Shown here piece by piece: positions 8,749-18,619 of a DNA stretch of 64,000 bases. The first letter of the stretch is position 1; every line of letters begins with the position of its first letter. Below the pieces are notes generated by a model. That model saw only the letters and a program-made list of their open reading frames with translations. It did not search any database and was not told where the DNA came from. Position numbers and translations under genes: made by a program. The DNA is taken from positions 1-64,000 of the forward strand of contig NZ_SLUI01000008.1 of NCBI RefSeq assembly GCF_004339805.1, written 5' to 3'. Origin of the DNA: Anaerospora hongkongensis. Lineage in GTDB: Bacteria; Bacillota; Negativicutes; Sporomusales; DSM-15969.

Positions 8749-9096
8749 TTAACCTGGAGGCCAGGTCATCGCCCGACCGCCGAGAATATGACAATGCAGA
8801 TGATGTACAGTTTGTCCGCCGTTCTCTTTTGTGTTCATAACAACGCGAAAACCTTCATCCGCCAAGCCAGCTTGCTCCGCTATCCGCTTTATGGCAGACA
8901 GCATCTGTCCCATTACGAATTGATCCTCTGGTTCGATTTCCAAAATGCTGGCAATATGCTTTTTGGGAATAATGAGCACATGAACAGGAGCTGCCGGATT
9001 AATATCAGGAAAAGCAATCAGCTGCTCATCCTCGTATATCGGTTGAACGGGTATTTCTTTTGCTGCTATTTTGCAAAAAATACAATCTTGCTGCAT
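8749..9096 (-). CDS. HIT-family nucleotide-binding hydrolase (HinT-like)
   Basis: 115 aa. The histidine triad HHLHCHILGG spans residues 98-107, with His99, His101 and His103 in the catalytic HxHxH pattern. An N-terminal CIFC pair is typical of the zinc-binding branch. HinT proteins cleave adenosine phosphoramidates and aminoacyl adenylates. The length is normal. Confidence 0.94.
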   Translation of the reverse strand: MQQDCIFCKIAAKEIPVQPIYEDEQLIAFPDINPAAPVHVLIIPKKHIASILEIEPEDQFVMGQMLSAIKRIAEQAGLADEGFRVVMNTKENGGQTVHHLHCHILGGRAMTWPPG

Positions 9097-9199
9097 ACAG
9101 CACCTCCTGTCGCATCATAGTACCAATATCCCAGCTATATCCAGAATTATTCGTCCTAGAGTACAATAATCCTGCTGCCTGAGGAGCATTGTTCAAAAT

Positions 9200-10498
9200 T
9201 TAATTCGTAATTTGTCCCCAAATACCGTCTTTGTAATCCTTCTCGACGGCTACACGGCATAATTTCCCCTGCAGGGTTTTGTCCCCCGGTGCATAAACGC
9301 GAATATAATTGCCAGACAAACCTTCCAGAATACCGTCTTTTTCACCCTCGAAGAGAACATCTATCACGCTTCCGATAAAGCGATTGTTAAAATCTTTCGC
9401 AGCCTTATCAGCGATTACTTGCAGTTGATGGGCACGCTCTTTCTTTTCCTGTTCACTGACCTGTCCGGCAAAATTTGCAGCAGGTGTACCTTCGCGCTTT
9501 GAATATGGGAAAACGTGAATGCGGGCGAACCGCATCCGCTCAATGAATTCCAGTGATTCTGCAAACATTTCTTCTGTTTCGCCAGGAAAACCAACAATGA
9601 TATCCGTGGATATAGCAATATCGTCTACCTGACGGCGAATATTTTCAATCAGCTGCTCAAATTCAGCCGTCGTATAATGGCGGTTCATTTTTGACAATAT
9701 GGTATCATGACCGGATTGCAGCGGCAAATGCAAGTGCGGGCACAGGCGCTTGTCAGTGTGCATAAGGCTGATTAATTGCTCGGATATTTCAATCGATTCT
9801 AGAGAACCTAAACGCAGCCTCATAAGGTCCTGTACGTTTAACACGGCCCGGATTGCATCCGTCAACTCAAGTCCATTATCGTGATCGCGTCCATAAGCCC
9901 CTAAATGAATACCTGTCAGCACAATTTCCCGGAACCCGGCTGCAATCATTTTTTCAGCTTCACCAACCACACTGCTTAGTGGTCGTGAACGCAGCGGTCC
10001 CCGGGCAAAAGGGATAATGCAGTATGTACAAAAATTAGTGCATCCTTCTTGAATTTTCAAGAAAGCTCTCGTCCGCCCCGGTATATGAAACAAAGGAATA
10101 TCTTCAAATTGCTCGGCAGACATAATATCAGCAACAGCTTTTACTTGCTGCTGCTTTGCTGTTGCTTCTTCAACCAGCTCTACAATTTTCTGGCGATCCT
10201 GTGTACCAACAATAACATCAACACCAGGAATAGCTTCCACCTTATCCGGAGCAATTTGTGCGTAACAGCCTGTTACAACGATAGCCGCTTCCGGATTCAG
10301 ACGCGTTGCCCGGCGAATTAACTGGCGCGATTTCTTTTCTCCCAGATGAGTAACGGAACAGGTATTGATGACATAAATGTCTGCTTTAGCAGAAAAAGGA
10401 ACTACTTCGTAGCCCCGCTGCTTAAACAGACCCTCTATTACTTCTGTTTCAAACTGATTTACTTTACATCCCAATGTTGTAAATGCTACTTGCGGCAC
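9200..10498 (-). CDS. mtaB: tRNA (N6-threonylcarbamoyladenosine-37-C2) methylthiotransferase MtaB
   Basis: 432 aa. The N-terminal UPF0004 domain has cluster cysteines Cys11, Cys47 and Cys78. The radical-SAM motif CTNFCTYC holds Cys153, Cys157 and Cys160. A C-terminal TRAM domain follows. It converts t6A to ms2t6A at position 37 of tRNAs reading ANN codons, using two 4Fe-4S clusters. It lies 3 bp after rsmE at the end of the heat-shock operon, the common Firmicute order. Confidence 0.94.
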   Translation of the reverse strand: MPQVAFTTLGCKVNQFETEVIEGLFKQRGYEVVPFSAKADIYVINTCSVTHLGEKKSRQLIRRATRLNPEAAIVVTGCYAQIAPDKVEAIPGVDVIVGTQDRQKIVELVEEATAKQQQVKAVADIMSAEQFEDIPLFHIPGRTRAFLKIQEGCTNFCTYCIIPFARGPLRSRPLSSVVGEAEKMIAAGFREIVLTGIHLGAYGRDHDNGLELTDAIRAVLNVQDLMRLRLGSLESIEISEQLISLMHTDKRLCPHLHLPLQSGHDTILSKMNRHYTTAEFEQLIENIRRQVDDIAISTDIIVGFPGETEEMFAESLEFIERMRFARIHVFPYSKREGTPAANFAGQVSEQEKKERAHQLQVIADKAAKDFNNRFIGSVIDVLFEGEKDGILEGLSGNYIRVYAPGDKTLQGKLCRVAVEKDYKDGIWGQITN

Positions 10499-10501
10499 AC
10501 T

Positions 10502-11236
10502 CTAGCCTCCTAAATCACCATGCTCGTACATGACAGCGGCAATAGCCGCCAGAGCGGCTGTTTCTGTACGCAATATGCGAGGTCCCATGGTAACAATTGC
10601 CGCGCCCCGTTCTTGCGCTAACTGTACTTCCCGGCTGCTTAAGCCGCCTTCTGGTCCAATAATCAGCAGATAATCATTGCCAGGCTTCTCCCGCAGAACC
10701 TGCTTTAAGCCTAACGGTACCTGCCCCTCATACAAAACAATAATTTGTGTTTCACCGCCAGTTGCCGCCAATAGCTTGGCCAAATCCTGAACAGCAGCAA
10801 CGTTTGGCACAATGGTTCGCTGACACTGCTTAGCAGCTTCGGCAGCAATTTTTTGCCAGCGCTCACGGCGATTTTGCTGCTTAGCTGCATCATATCGTAC
10901 AACACTGGTATCGGCTTCCATAGGAATAATTTCACTAATCCCCAGTTCGACCGCCTTTTGCACAATAAAATCCATTTTATCACTTTTCGGCAGCCCTTGC
11001 GCCAGCCGGATTGTAATCGGGGCTTCCCGTTCTTCCTCCAGCATAGTCTCCATCGATAGAAACACTTCTGTATCGCTTGCCTGTGTGATTCTGGCAACAG
11101 CAGCTTGTCCCACCGGATCAACAACAACAACCTGATCCCCTGCAGCCAGGCGCAGCACACGCAGCATATGATGAGCTTCGCCACCGGCGACGACCATCTT
11201 GTCAGCCAAACGGTCAGAAAGCAAGAACCGGCGCAT
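10502..11236 (-). CDS. rsmE: 16S rRNA (uracil1498-N3)-methyltransferase RsmE
   Basis: 244 aa. It has an N-terminal PUA-like domain and a C-terminal SPOUT fold with the deep trefoil-knot motif LLIIGPEGGLSSREV and MGPRILRTETAALA near the end, both diagnostic of RsmE. It methylates U1498 of 16S rRNA. The start codon touches the prmA stop (1-nt overlap at 11236), showing tight coupling. Confidence 0.95.
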   Translation of the reverse strand: MRRFLLSDRLADKMVVAGGEAHHMLRVLRLAAGDQVVVVDPVGQAAVARITQASDTEVFLSMETMLEEEREAPITIRLAQGLPKSDKMDFIVQKAVELGISEIIPMEADTSVVRYDAAKQQNRRERWQKIAAEAAKQCQRTIVPNVAAVQDLAKLLAATGGETQIIVLYEGQVPLGLKQVLREKPGNDYLLIIGPEGGLSSREVQLAQERGAAIVTMGPRILRTETAALAAIAAVMYEHGDLGG

Positions 11237-12174
11237 TATACTTCTCCCTTGCGGGCAACAATAGCCGCCCAGCCGCCTTCTTCCACAACTTTTTCAATCA
11301 CAAATTGATGATCCAGCATTGCCGCTGTTACGTCACTTAAGCGTTCCGTAATAATTCCGCTTGCAATAAACACACCGTCATCTTTCAAACGAGGCGGCAA
11401 ATCCTGCAAGATTTGAATAATAATATCGGCTATAATATTCGCTACAATAATATCGGCCTGACCATCAACACCTGTCAACAGATCCCCTTGTACAGCAGTA
11501 ACCGTTTGTTCCACATCATTCATGGCAACGTTTTCCTGTGCGACTTTCACCGCAACCGGATCAAGATCAATTGCATGTACAGAAGCGGCACCAAGTTTTG
11601 CAGCAGCTACAGCTAAGATTCCGGAACCGGTTCCTACATCAAAAACCGTATCGCCTGTTTGCACCAATTCGTCGAGCAAACGGATGCATAACACGGTAGT
11701 ATGATGCGTGCCTGTACCAAAAGCCATGCCGGGGTCAAGCTCGATAATAATATCATCAACCGCGGGGAAGTATTCTTCCCAGGAGGGCTTTATAACAATA
11801 TGCTCGCTTACCTTCACCGGGTGGAAGTAATCTTTCCAGGCACTGGACCAATCCTCATCCTGCACTTCCACCCAATTTATCAAGCCGCAGCCTTTATTTA
11901 AATTATGCAATTCCAGTTCATTAACTTTTTGCTCAAACAAGCCTAGCTTGTCATCCAGCTGGTCATCAACAGGAAGATAAGCCTTAACCGTTACGATTTC
12001 AACGTCGGCAGGCTCCGGTATTTCGCAATAGTCCCAGGCCCCTGAGCTGCGATAGGCATTGATCAGTACAGGGTCCTCAATAATTACGCCGCTGGCACCC
12101 AAATCATGAAAAATATTAGCCACCGCTTCGGTGGCCTCATGTGTTGTTTGGATACTAATTTCCGCCCATTTCAT
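11236..12174 (-). CDS. prmA: Ribosomal protein L11 methyltransferase PrmA
   Basis: 312 aa. An N-terminal substrate-recognition domain precedes a Rossmann methyltransferase with the SAM motif VFDVGTGSGILAVAAAKLGA. DPGMAFGTGTHHTT is the PrmA signature just before it. It trimethylates L11. It follows dnaJ by 25 bp, as in many Firmicutes. Confidence 0.96.
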   Translation of the reverse strand: MKWAEISIQTTHEATEAVANIFHDLGASGVIIEDPVLINAYRSSGAWDYCEIPEPADVEIVTVKAYLPVDDQLDDKLGLFEQKVNELELHNLNKGCGLINWVEVQDEDWSSAWKDYFHPVKVSEHIVIKPSWEEYFPAVDDIIIELDPGMAFGTGTHHTTVLCIRLLDELVQTGDTVFDVGTGSGILAVAAAKLGAASVHAIDLDPVAVKVAQENVAMNDVEQTVTAVQGDLLTGVDGQADIIVANIIADIIIQILQDLPPRLKDDGVFIASGIITERLSDVTAAMLDHQFVIEKVVEEGGWAAIVARKGEV

Positions 12175-12199
12175 TTTAGATCGCCCCTTTTATCAAACG

Positions 12200-13327
12200 T
12201 TATACACCAAAGGCGTCCTTCACTTTTTTAAAAAAGCTTTTTTGCTCTGGATTAGTATCTTCACCGCCATCTTTGGCAAACTCCAGCAACAATTCTTTCT
12301 GCTTATCTGTTAATTTCTTAGGCGTAATGACTTTTACCTTTACATGTTGATCGCCACGGCCTGAACCACGCAGATGGGGCACACCTTTGTCTTTCAGTCG
12401 GAAAACAGTAGCCGTTTGCGTACCTTCAGGAATTCTGAGCTGTACCTTGCCGTCAAGCGTCGGCACTTCAATTTCATCCCCAAGCGCTGCCTGTACAATG
12501 GTAATTGGCACTTCGCAAATGACATCATCGCCTTCTCTAGTGAACAGTTTATGCGATTTAACAAAAATATAAACATACAAGTCCCCTGGCTGACCGCCGC
12601 GGTTGCCTGCTTCCCCTTCGTGAGCCACTCGCAAGCAGGAGCCATTATCGACTCCGCCGGGGATTTTAATTTTGATCTTCCTTCTCGCCCGTACTTTTCC
12701 TTTGCCATGACATTCTTTGCAAGGCGTTTTTACAATTTTTCCTTCTCCACGGCAGCGATCACAAGGGCGAACATTTACCATCCGCCCGAAAGGAGTGTTT
12801 TGCACAACTTGCTGCTGACCGGTACCGCGACATTGCGAGCAAGTTTCAGCCTGAGTTCCTGCAGCCGCACCCGATCCGTGACACACGCCGCAGTCCTCTG
12901 TTCGGGGGACCTGAATTTCGGTTTCCATGCCAAAAGCTGCCTGTTCAAAGGTTATCTCCAGATCATAGCGCAAGTCGGCACCGCGTTCAGGTCCTGACTG
13001 CCGGCCGCCGCCAAACCCGGATTGACCAAAAAACATATCAAAAATATCACTGAATCCGCCAGCTCCGCCAAAGCCGCCGCCAGGAGCGCCGCCGCCGCCT
13101 TCAAAGGCGGCATGACCAAATTGGTCATATTGGGCGCGGCGCTCAGCATTAGACAGCACTTCATAAGCTTCGTTGGCTTCTTTAAATTTCTCCTCGGCCT
13201 CACTCGGGTTATCGCGGTTGACGTCAGGATGGTACTTGCGAGCCAATTTACGGAACGCCTTTTTAATTTCATCATCTGACGCCGTTTTGGCCACACCTAG
13301 CACTTCATAGTAATCTTTTTTACTCAC
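12200..13327 (-). CDS. dnaJ: Chaperone protein DnaJ
   Basis: 375 aa, full length. The J domain carries YHPDVN near residue 33, then a Gly/Phe-rich linker. Four CxxCxGxG zinc repeats follow ([32 protein letters not shown]), then the substrate-binding C-terminal domains. It stimulates the DnaK ATPase and delivers clients. It follows dnaK by 34 bp in the same operon. Confidence 0.97.
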   Translation of the reverse strand: MSKKDYYEVLGVAKTASDDEIKKAFRKLARKYHPDVNRDNPSEAEEKFKEANEAYEVLSNAERRAQYDQFGHAAFEGGGGAPGGGFGGAGGFSDIFDMFFGQSGFGGGRQSGPERGADLRYDLEITFEQAAFGMETEIQVPRTEDCGVCHGSGAAAGTQAETCSQCRGTGQQQVVQNTPFGRMVNVRPCDRCRGEGKIVKTPCKECHGKGKVRARRKIKIKIPGGVDNGSCLRVAHEGEAGNRGGQPGDLYVYIFVKSHKLFTREGDDVICEVPITIVQAALGDEIEVPTLDGKVQLRIPEGTQTATVFRLKDKGVPHLRGSGRGDQHVKVKVITPKKLTDKQKELLLEFAKDGGEDTNPEQKSFFKKVKDAFGV

Positions 13328-13361
13328 TGTTACACCATCCCAAACTGATATTTAAAGTTGC

Positions 13362-15215
13362 TTATTTTTTCTTTTCATCATCGACAACTTTATAATCGGC
13401 GTCAACAACGTTGTCATCTTTGCCTGCTCCTTGTGAACCGCCGGCAGCATCAAATCCCGGTGCCCCTGGCTCGCCCTGGGCTCCCTGTTGATTATATACG
13501 GCAGACGTCAACTCATAAAGCGGTTTGGTTAATTCTTCAGTGTCAGCCTTGATTTTTTCGATGTCGGTACCTTTGAGGGTTTCTTTCAGTTTTTCAATAG
13601 CAGCCTGCACTTTTTCAACCAGCGCTTGGTCTGCTTTATCGCCCATATCTTTAATGGTCTTTTCTGCTTGATAAACAAGGGAGTCGGCGCTGTTGCGGGT
13701 TTCGATCTCTTCTTTGCGCTGTTTGTCTTCGGAAGCATGAGCTTCTGCTTCTTTTACCATTCTCTCAATTTCATCTTTGTTCAGTCCGCCGGAAGAAGTA
13801 ATGGTAATCTTTTGTTCTTTACCAGTTCCCAGATCTTTAGCCGAAACATGAACAATACCGTTGGCATCGATATCGAAGGTTACTTCGATGCGAGGTACAC
13901 CACGGGGAGCTGGAGGAATGCCGGAAAGTTCGAATCGTCCCAGAGTTTTGTTATAGGAAGCCATTTCGCGTTCCCCTTGCAGCACGTGAATATCAACGGA
14001 AGGCTGATTGTCGGCCGCAGTTGAGAACGTTTGGCTCTTGGATGTAGGAATCGTCGTATTTCTATCAATAATTTTAGTGAAAACACCGCCGAGAGTTTCG
14101 ATACCCAGTGAAAGCGGAGTAACATCAAGCAGCAGTACGTCTTTTACTTCACCAACGAGTACACCGGCTTGAATAGCGGCACCAACTGCAACTGATTCAT
14201 CAGGATTTACACCACGGTGAGGCTCTTTACCCAGGAACTTCTTGATAGCTTCCTGCACAGCAGGAATACGGGTTGAACCACCGACTAAAATAACTTTATC
14301 AATTTCTTTGGAGCTTAAACCGGAATCATTTAATGCCTGGCGGGTAGGTGCCATCGTAGCTTCTACCAGGTCGGCAGTCAGTTCATCAAATTTCGCCCGG
14401 GTAAGATTCATATCCATATGTTTCGGGCCGCTGGCATCAGCTGTAATGAACGGCAGATTGATGTTCGTAGTCAGTACGCCGGACAATTCAATTTTGGCTT
14501 TTTCCGCCGCTTCTTTTAAGCGCTGTACTGCCATACGGTCCTGGGAAAGATCTACGCCGTTTTCGCGTTTGAATTCAGCAATCATCCAGTTCATAACCCG
14601 CTCGTCGAAATCATCTCCGCCAAGACGATTATTACCGTGAGTTGCTTTAACTTCAAATACGCCGTCTCCCAGTTCGAGAATGGAAACGTCGAAAGTACCG
14701 CCGCCCAAGTCAAATACCAAAATGGTGTGATCCTCGCCTTTGTCAAGGCCGTAAGCCAGAGCAGCCGCCGTAGGCTCGTTAATAATACGCAATACTTCCA
14801 GACCGGCAATCGCACCGGCATCTTTTGTTGCCTGACGCTGGCTGTCAGTAAAATAAGCTGGTACCGTAATAACTGCCTGCGATACCTTTTCCCCTAAGTA
14901 AGCTTCTGCTTCTTGTTTTAATTTTTGCAGAATCATGGCAGATATTTCCTGCGGGGTATAATTCTTATCATCGATTTTTACAGTATGATTAGTACCCATA
15001 TGCCGTTTGATTGAGTGAATCGTACGGTCAGGATTTGATACAGCCTGGCGTTTGGCCAGCTGTCCTACCAAACGTTCACCGGTTTTGGAAAAACCAACAA
15101 CAGACGGTGTCAGACGTGCGCCTTCCGCATTTGGTATAACTACAGGTTCGCCGCCTTCCATTACAGCGACAACCGAGTTGGTAGTACCTAAGTCTATTCC
15201 TATTACTTTTGCCAT
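13362..15215 (-). CDS. dnaK: Chaperone protein DnaK (Hsp70)
   Basis: 617 aa. It opens with [18 protein letters not shown] and carries the actin-like phosphate loops, the [16 protein letters not shown] signature, the hydrophobic linker [19 protein letters not shown], and a Gly-rich tail ending in the charged EKKK. It is an ATP-driven refolding chaperone working with DnaJ and GrpE. It is transcribed in the HrcA/CIRCE operon. As in other Firmicutes, the nucleotide-binding domain lacks the insert of the proteobacterial protein. Confidence 0.98.
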   Translation of the reverse strand: MAKVIGIDLGTTNSVVAVMEGGEPVVIPNAEGARLTPSVVGFSKTGERLVGQLAKRQAVSNPDRTIHSIKRHMGTNHTVKIDDKNYTPQEISAMILQKLKQEAEAYLGEKVSQAVITVPAYFTDSQRQATKDAGAIAGLEVLRIINEPTAAALAYGLDKGEDHTILVFDLGGGTFDVSILELGDGVFEVKATHGNNRLGGDDFDERVMNWMIAEFKRENGVDLSQDRMAVQRLKEAAEKAKIELSGVLTTNINLPFITADASGPKHMDMNLTRAKFDELTADLVEATMAPTRQALNDSGLSSKEIDKVILVGGSTRIPAVQEAIKKFLGKEPHRGVNPDESVAVGAAIQAGVLVGEVKDVLLLDVTPLSLGIETLGGVFTKIIDRNTTIPTSKSQTFSTAADNQPSVDIHVLQGEREMASYNKTLGRFELSGIPPAPRGVPRIEVTFDIDANGIVHVSAKDLGTGKEQKITITSSGGLNKDEIERMVKEAEAHASEDKQRKEEIETRNSADSLVYQAEKTIKDMGDKADQALVEKVQAAIEKLKETLKGTDIEKIKADTEELTKPLYELTSAVYNQQGAQGEPGAPGFDAAGGSQGAGKDDNVVDADYKVVDDEKKK

Positions 15216-15242
15216 TATTCTATTCCTCCTTAAATTTGCAAA

Positions 15243-15806
15243 CTAATTATTGCTTACCACTTTTACCATGCTGGGGCGAATTACTTTATTACGGACCATA
15301 TAGCCCTTTTGAAATTCCTCAACAATCAATCCGTCCGCCTGATCCTCAGCCTCAACCCGCATAACGGCTTCATGCTGCTGGGGATTGAAGGTTTCGCCTA
15401 CCGCCTGGACAGGCGCAAGGCCCAGCTGCTCAAGCGACTGGAATAATTGTCGATAAATCATTTCAACACCGGAACGAAAAGAAACAACATCCGCGTTATC
15501 TGTTGCAGTAGATAATGCACGGTCAAAATTGTCAATAACCGGCAGGAGCTTTAGCAGAATTTCCTCGGTAACAATACCGGAAAGCTCTTCTTTTTCCTGA
15601 CGCGTGCGACGGCGGAAATTATCAAAATCAGCTTGTAAACGCTTAAGGCGCTCTGCCATTTCCTCATGAAGGCGATTTTTTTCCGCTATTGCAGCCAGCA
15701 TTCGTTCTACATCAGACGACTGAAAGCAAACTTCCTCAGCCGGTGTTTCCCCCTCGGCTTCCGGGTTTACCTTCTTCACTTCTTCTTGCTCTAATTTCTC
15801 AGTCAT
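15243..15806 (-). CDS. grpE: Nucleotide exchange factor GrpE
   Basis: 187 aa. An acidic N-terminal tail is followed by a long coiled coil (about 30-90, with LQADFDNFRRRTRQEKEEL) and the C-terminal beta domain ending MVRNKVIRPSMVKVV. It releases ADP from DnaK. It lies between the chaperonin gene (15 bp) and dnaK (27 bp). Confidence 0.96.
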   Translation of the reverse strand: MTEKLEQEEVKKVNPEAEGETPAEEVCFQSSDVERMLAAIAEKNRLHEEMAERLKRLQADFDNFRRRTRQEKEELSGIVTEEILLKLLPVIDNFDRALSTATDNADVVSFRSGVEMIYRQLFQSLEQLGLAPVQAVGETFNPQQHEAVMRVEAEDQADGLIVEEFQKGYMVRNKVIRPSMVKVVSNN

Positions 15807-15821
15807 TCACTTCACCTCTAT

Positions 15822-17408
15822 TTAAAAATCAGGCATCCCGGCCGTTGCGGCGTTGCTTTGCCCACTATTAGCACCATCTTCTTTTTTCTTTATAATGGTA
15901 TCGATTCTAAGAATTGCTACAGCGACTTCACCTGCTGCCTTTATGGCATGCAGCTTAACAGGTACCGGGTCGACAACCCCTAAGGCAAGCATATTGGTTA
16001 CAGCACCCGTGTCACAGTCAATGCCCAGATAATCGGCCTGCTCAGCCAGCTGGGCGGCGACCGCCTCTTCCACTTTTTCCAGTGGGTTGAAGCCGGCATT
16101 CTCCACGATCTGCGACAGCGGCCTTTTTAAAGCATTAACCACACAATCAACGCCATACGCCGCCATCCCCTTTAAATTCTCCCGTGATTTTTCAACTTTA
16201 CGGGCCAGGGCAATCTCAATTGAGCCGCCCCCCGGAACATAACCGCCCTTTACCGCTGCCTGCACACTTGAGGCCGCATCTTTTGCAATGCGCATCCTTT
16301 CACCGACTACTTCCTCGGTGGCGGCACCGACTAAAATCGTTGCCATTGGCTTGCCTTGACCGCCTAGTATACGGATGTGTTCCAATTTTTCATCTTCATA
16401 AACCCGTTCGGCAAAGCCCAGATATTTTTCCAGGTCTGCCGTGTCTTTCTTAAGCCCCGTACGCTTAATCATACGAGCTCCGGTATGCTCAGCCGCCCTG
16501 CGAAGATCTTTAGCCGCTACCCGCTGAACAACTACAATACCGGCATCCGCTAAAATTTCTTCGGCATCGCTATGTACACCGCGGTCCACTAAAACGACAT
16601 TAACTCCGAGATCAACAATCTTTCTGCTGTTTGCCTTGAATTCATTTTGCAGCTCTATATACCGCTTAAATCCGGCTTCAGTGCTTAAAGCTTCGTCACC
16701 TATTTCCTCCGGTTCCAAAGCATCATCAATTAAAAGCACTTTGGCATTTTGTACCGATTCGGGCATTTCTTTATTCATGCGCTCTTTATCGACAATAACG
16801 CCTAAAAATACTTCATTGGCAGCCCCTTCCTGGGCTGTGATGATATCCGCCAGCTTGAAATTATTTTCTGCCAGCTTTTCCACACCAATCAGCCGGGCAG
16901 CTTTTACGACCAAATCGGCAATATCCTGGTGTTCGCGTCCTGCTATCATGGCAATATTGGACAAAATCGGATCCTGTAAATCCTCTACACGCCGGCAGTT
17001 AGCCGCTACGTGCTCCAGTGCCTGCGCAATGCCAAATTTCACACCTTCAATCACCCTGGCAACAGGCACTCCCCGCAGCACCTGATTAACACCTTCCGCT
17101 ACCAGACCACCGGCCATAATCGTCGCAGTTGTCGTTCCATCGCCAACCTCGGCTTGCTGTGCCTTAGCCGTATTAATCAGCATTTTGGCTGCAGGATGAT
17201 TGACATCCATTTTATCAAGAATCGTCACGCCATCATTTGTAATAATAACTTCACCAAAGCGGTCCACCAGCATGGTGTCCAGACCTTTGGGACCAATTGT
17301 TCCTTCTACGGCTGCAGTAATCGCCCTTACAGCATTGGCATTAGTAATCAGCGCCGCTAAGCGCTCATCAACTTCTGCTCCGCTGCCGGCCGCCTGCTTG
17401 AGATTCAT
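15822..17408 (-). CDS. Archaeal-type (thermosome-like, group II/III) chaperonin in a bacterial hsp70 operon
   Basis: 528 aa from the ATG at 17408, chosen because GGGAGGA lies 6 nt ahead; an in-frame ATG at 17423 would overlap that site. The protein matches thermosomes, not GroEL: GTIGPKGLDTMLVD and NDGVTILDKM near the N-terminus, the ATPase loop GDGTTTATIMAG, GGGSIE, VDPVPVKLHAIKAAGEVAV, and a C-terminal tail ending GMPDF like archaeal subunits. Chaperonins of this type are known in some bacteria (group III, described in Carboxydothermus) and also sit in the dnaK operon there. It should form a double ring with a built-in lid and need no GroES. No groEL or groES is visible in this window. Confidence 0.93.
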   Translation of the reverse strand: MNLKQAAGSGAEVDERLAALITNANAVRAITAAVEGTIGPKGLDTMLVDRFGEVIITNDGVTILDKMDVNHPAAKMLINTAKAQQAEVGDGTTTATIMAGGLVAEGVNQVLRGVPVARVIEGVKFGIAQALEHVAANCRRVEDLQDPILSNIAMIAGREHQDIADLVVKAARLIGVEKLAENNFKLADIITAQEGAANEVFLGVIVDKERMNKEMPESVQNAKVLLIDDALEPEEIGDEALSTEAGFKRYIELQNEFKANSRKIVDLGVNVVLVDRGVHSDAEEILADAGIVVVQRVAAKDLRRAAEHTGARMIKRTGLKKDTADLEKYLGFAERVYEDEKLEHIRILGGQGKPMATILVGAATEEVVGERMRIAKDAASSVQAAVKGGYVPGGGSIEIALARKVEKSRENLKGMAAYGVDCVVNALKRPLSQIVENAGFNPLEKVEEAVAAQLAEQADYLGIDCDTGAVTNMLALGVVDPVPVKLHAIKAAGEVAVAILRIDTIIKKKEDGANSGQSNAATAGMPDF

Positions 17409-17445
17409 GTCGGATCCTCCCATACCTAGATATGTATTCTCTTTT

Positions 17446-17469
17446 CGGGCAGACTATACCGTCTGCCCG
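17446..17469. other. Stable hairpin between hrcA and the chaperonin gene
   Basis: CGGGCAGAC, a 6-nt loop, GTCTGCCCG: a perfect 9-bp GC-rich stem. On the plus strand it is followed by TTTTTG, but the operon runs on the minus strand, where A-rich sequence follows. It is therefore not a good terminator for the operon and may instead set an mRNA processing or stability boundary after hrcA. Confidence 0.7.
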
Positions 17470-17485
17470 TTTTTGCTAATCCACT

Positions 17486-18517
17486 TTAAACACCGTATTT
17501 TTTCAATACATCACCCAAGTGACGCTGCATAAAGCCAAGCACACCAATAATCTTACCATACTCCATACGGGTAGGCCCTAAAACTGCGACCGTTCCGACT
17601 ATCTGACCGTCAACCCGGTAAGTCGCCTGAATTACACTGCAATCCTGTATACCGGAAAACTTGTTTTCCTGACCGATCGTAACGAGTAAGTGATCAGTTT
17701 CCTGCCTATGCAGAATATCACTCAGCAGTTGTTCTTCTTCCAGCATGGAAAGCAAGGCTTTTACTTTATCAACATCGCGGAATTCCGGCTGCTCCAGCAA
17801 TTGGGTAGTACCACCGGTATATACACGATCTTTCCTGTCGCCAGCAATGGCACTTCCCAGTACCTCTAAAGCCGCTTTATAGATGAGGGAATCAGACACA
17901 ACTTCCTGCTTGATTTCTCGTAAAAGTGATAATCTTATGCGATCCAGCGGTAAGCCCGCCAACCTGTTATTGATCCGCTCTGCAATGCTTTGCAAATCTG
18001 TTAGCGATGTTCCTTCGGGAATATCAATTACCTTATTATCGACAAAACCCGTATCGGTAACAATGATGACAATTGCCCTGCGCTCATCAAGCGGCAGAAA
18101 TTGCATGTATTTGAAAACACATTGTGACATTTGCGGCGCCAGCACCAGCGACACATTGCGGGTCATGCGGGATAGTATCTTGGCAGTTTCCTGAAAAACC
18201 CCCTCAATCCGCCTGGCCTTTGCCTCATACCAGCGATCAATCAACAGAATTTCCTGGTCACTGATCGTCGGTGGAGCCAATAAACAGTCTACATAGAAAC
18301 GATAGCCCTTGGCCGAAGGAATCCGCCCTGCCGACGTATGGGGCTGCTCAAGATAACCCAGCACCTCCAAATCGGACATTTCGTTGCGTATGGTAGCCGG
18401 ACTAATCCCTAAATCATATTTTCGGGCAATGGTTCTTGAACCAATCGGTTCCGCGGTTGAAATATAGTCGTCAATGATCGCCTGCAGAATTTTACGTTTT
18501 CTCTCGTCCAAAAGCAT
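17486..18517 (-). CDS. hrcA: Heat-inducible transcription repressor HrcA
   Basis: 343 aa. An N-terminal winged helix (about 1-75, including SPATIRNEMSDLE and HTSAGRIPSAKGYRFYVD) is followed by the GAF-like and inserted dimerisation domains. It binds CIRCE to repress heat-shock genes, and in characterised species it needs GroEL to stay active. Its CIRCE element and promoter lie immediately upstream. Here the downstream chaperonin is thermosome-like, which makes the usual feedback partner uncertain. Confidence 0.97.
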   Translation of the reverse strand: MLLDERKRKILQAIIDDYISTAEPIGSRTIARKYDLGISPATIRNEMSDLEVLGYLEQPHTSAGRIPSAKGYRFYVDCLLAPPTISDQEILLIDRWYEAKARRIEGVFQETAKILSRMTRNVSLVLAPQMSQCVFKYMQFLPLDERRAIVIIVTDTGFVDNKVIDIPEGTSLTDLQSIAERINNRLAGLPLDRIRLSLLREIKQEVVSDSLIYKAALEVLGSAIAGDRKDRVYTGGTTQLLEQPEFRDVDKVKALLSMLEEEQLLSDILHRQETDHLLVTIGQENKFSGIQDCSVIQATYRVDGQIVGTVAVLGPTRMEYGKIIGVLGFMQRHLGDVLKKYGV

Positions 18518-18530
18518 TCACCTCCTATTG

Positions 18531-18557
18531 TTAGCACTCTATCGCAGGGAGTGCTAA
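18531..18557. promoter_or_regulatory. CIRCE operator
   Basis: TTAGCACTC, 9 nt, GAGTGCTAA: a perfect CIRCE inverted repeat 14 bp upstream of hrcA and just downstream of the -10 hexamer. HrcA bound here would block the entire chaperone operon. Confidence 0.97.
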
Positions 18558-18568
18558 CACCTAATTAA

Positions 18569-18597
18569 AACATATCACTCCTTGCCGCACATGTCAA
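18569..18597 (-). promoter_or_regulatory. Promoter of the hrcA-chaperonin-grpE-dnaK-dnaJ operon
   Basis: On the minus strand, TTGACA (18592-18597), 17 nt, then TATGTT (18569-18574). The predicted transcription start falls at or beside the CIRCE element, the usual arrangement. Confidence 0.88.
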
Positions 18598-18619
18598 GAT
18601 GCCTTCCTACCTTTATCTG

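Noticed and set aside
12374-12997. 207-codon frame on the plus strand inside dnaJ
   Set aside because: Antisense shadow of a well-conserved gene; no ribosome site and no recognisable protein.
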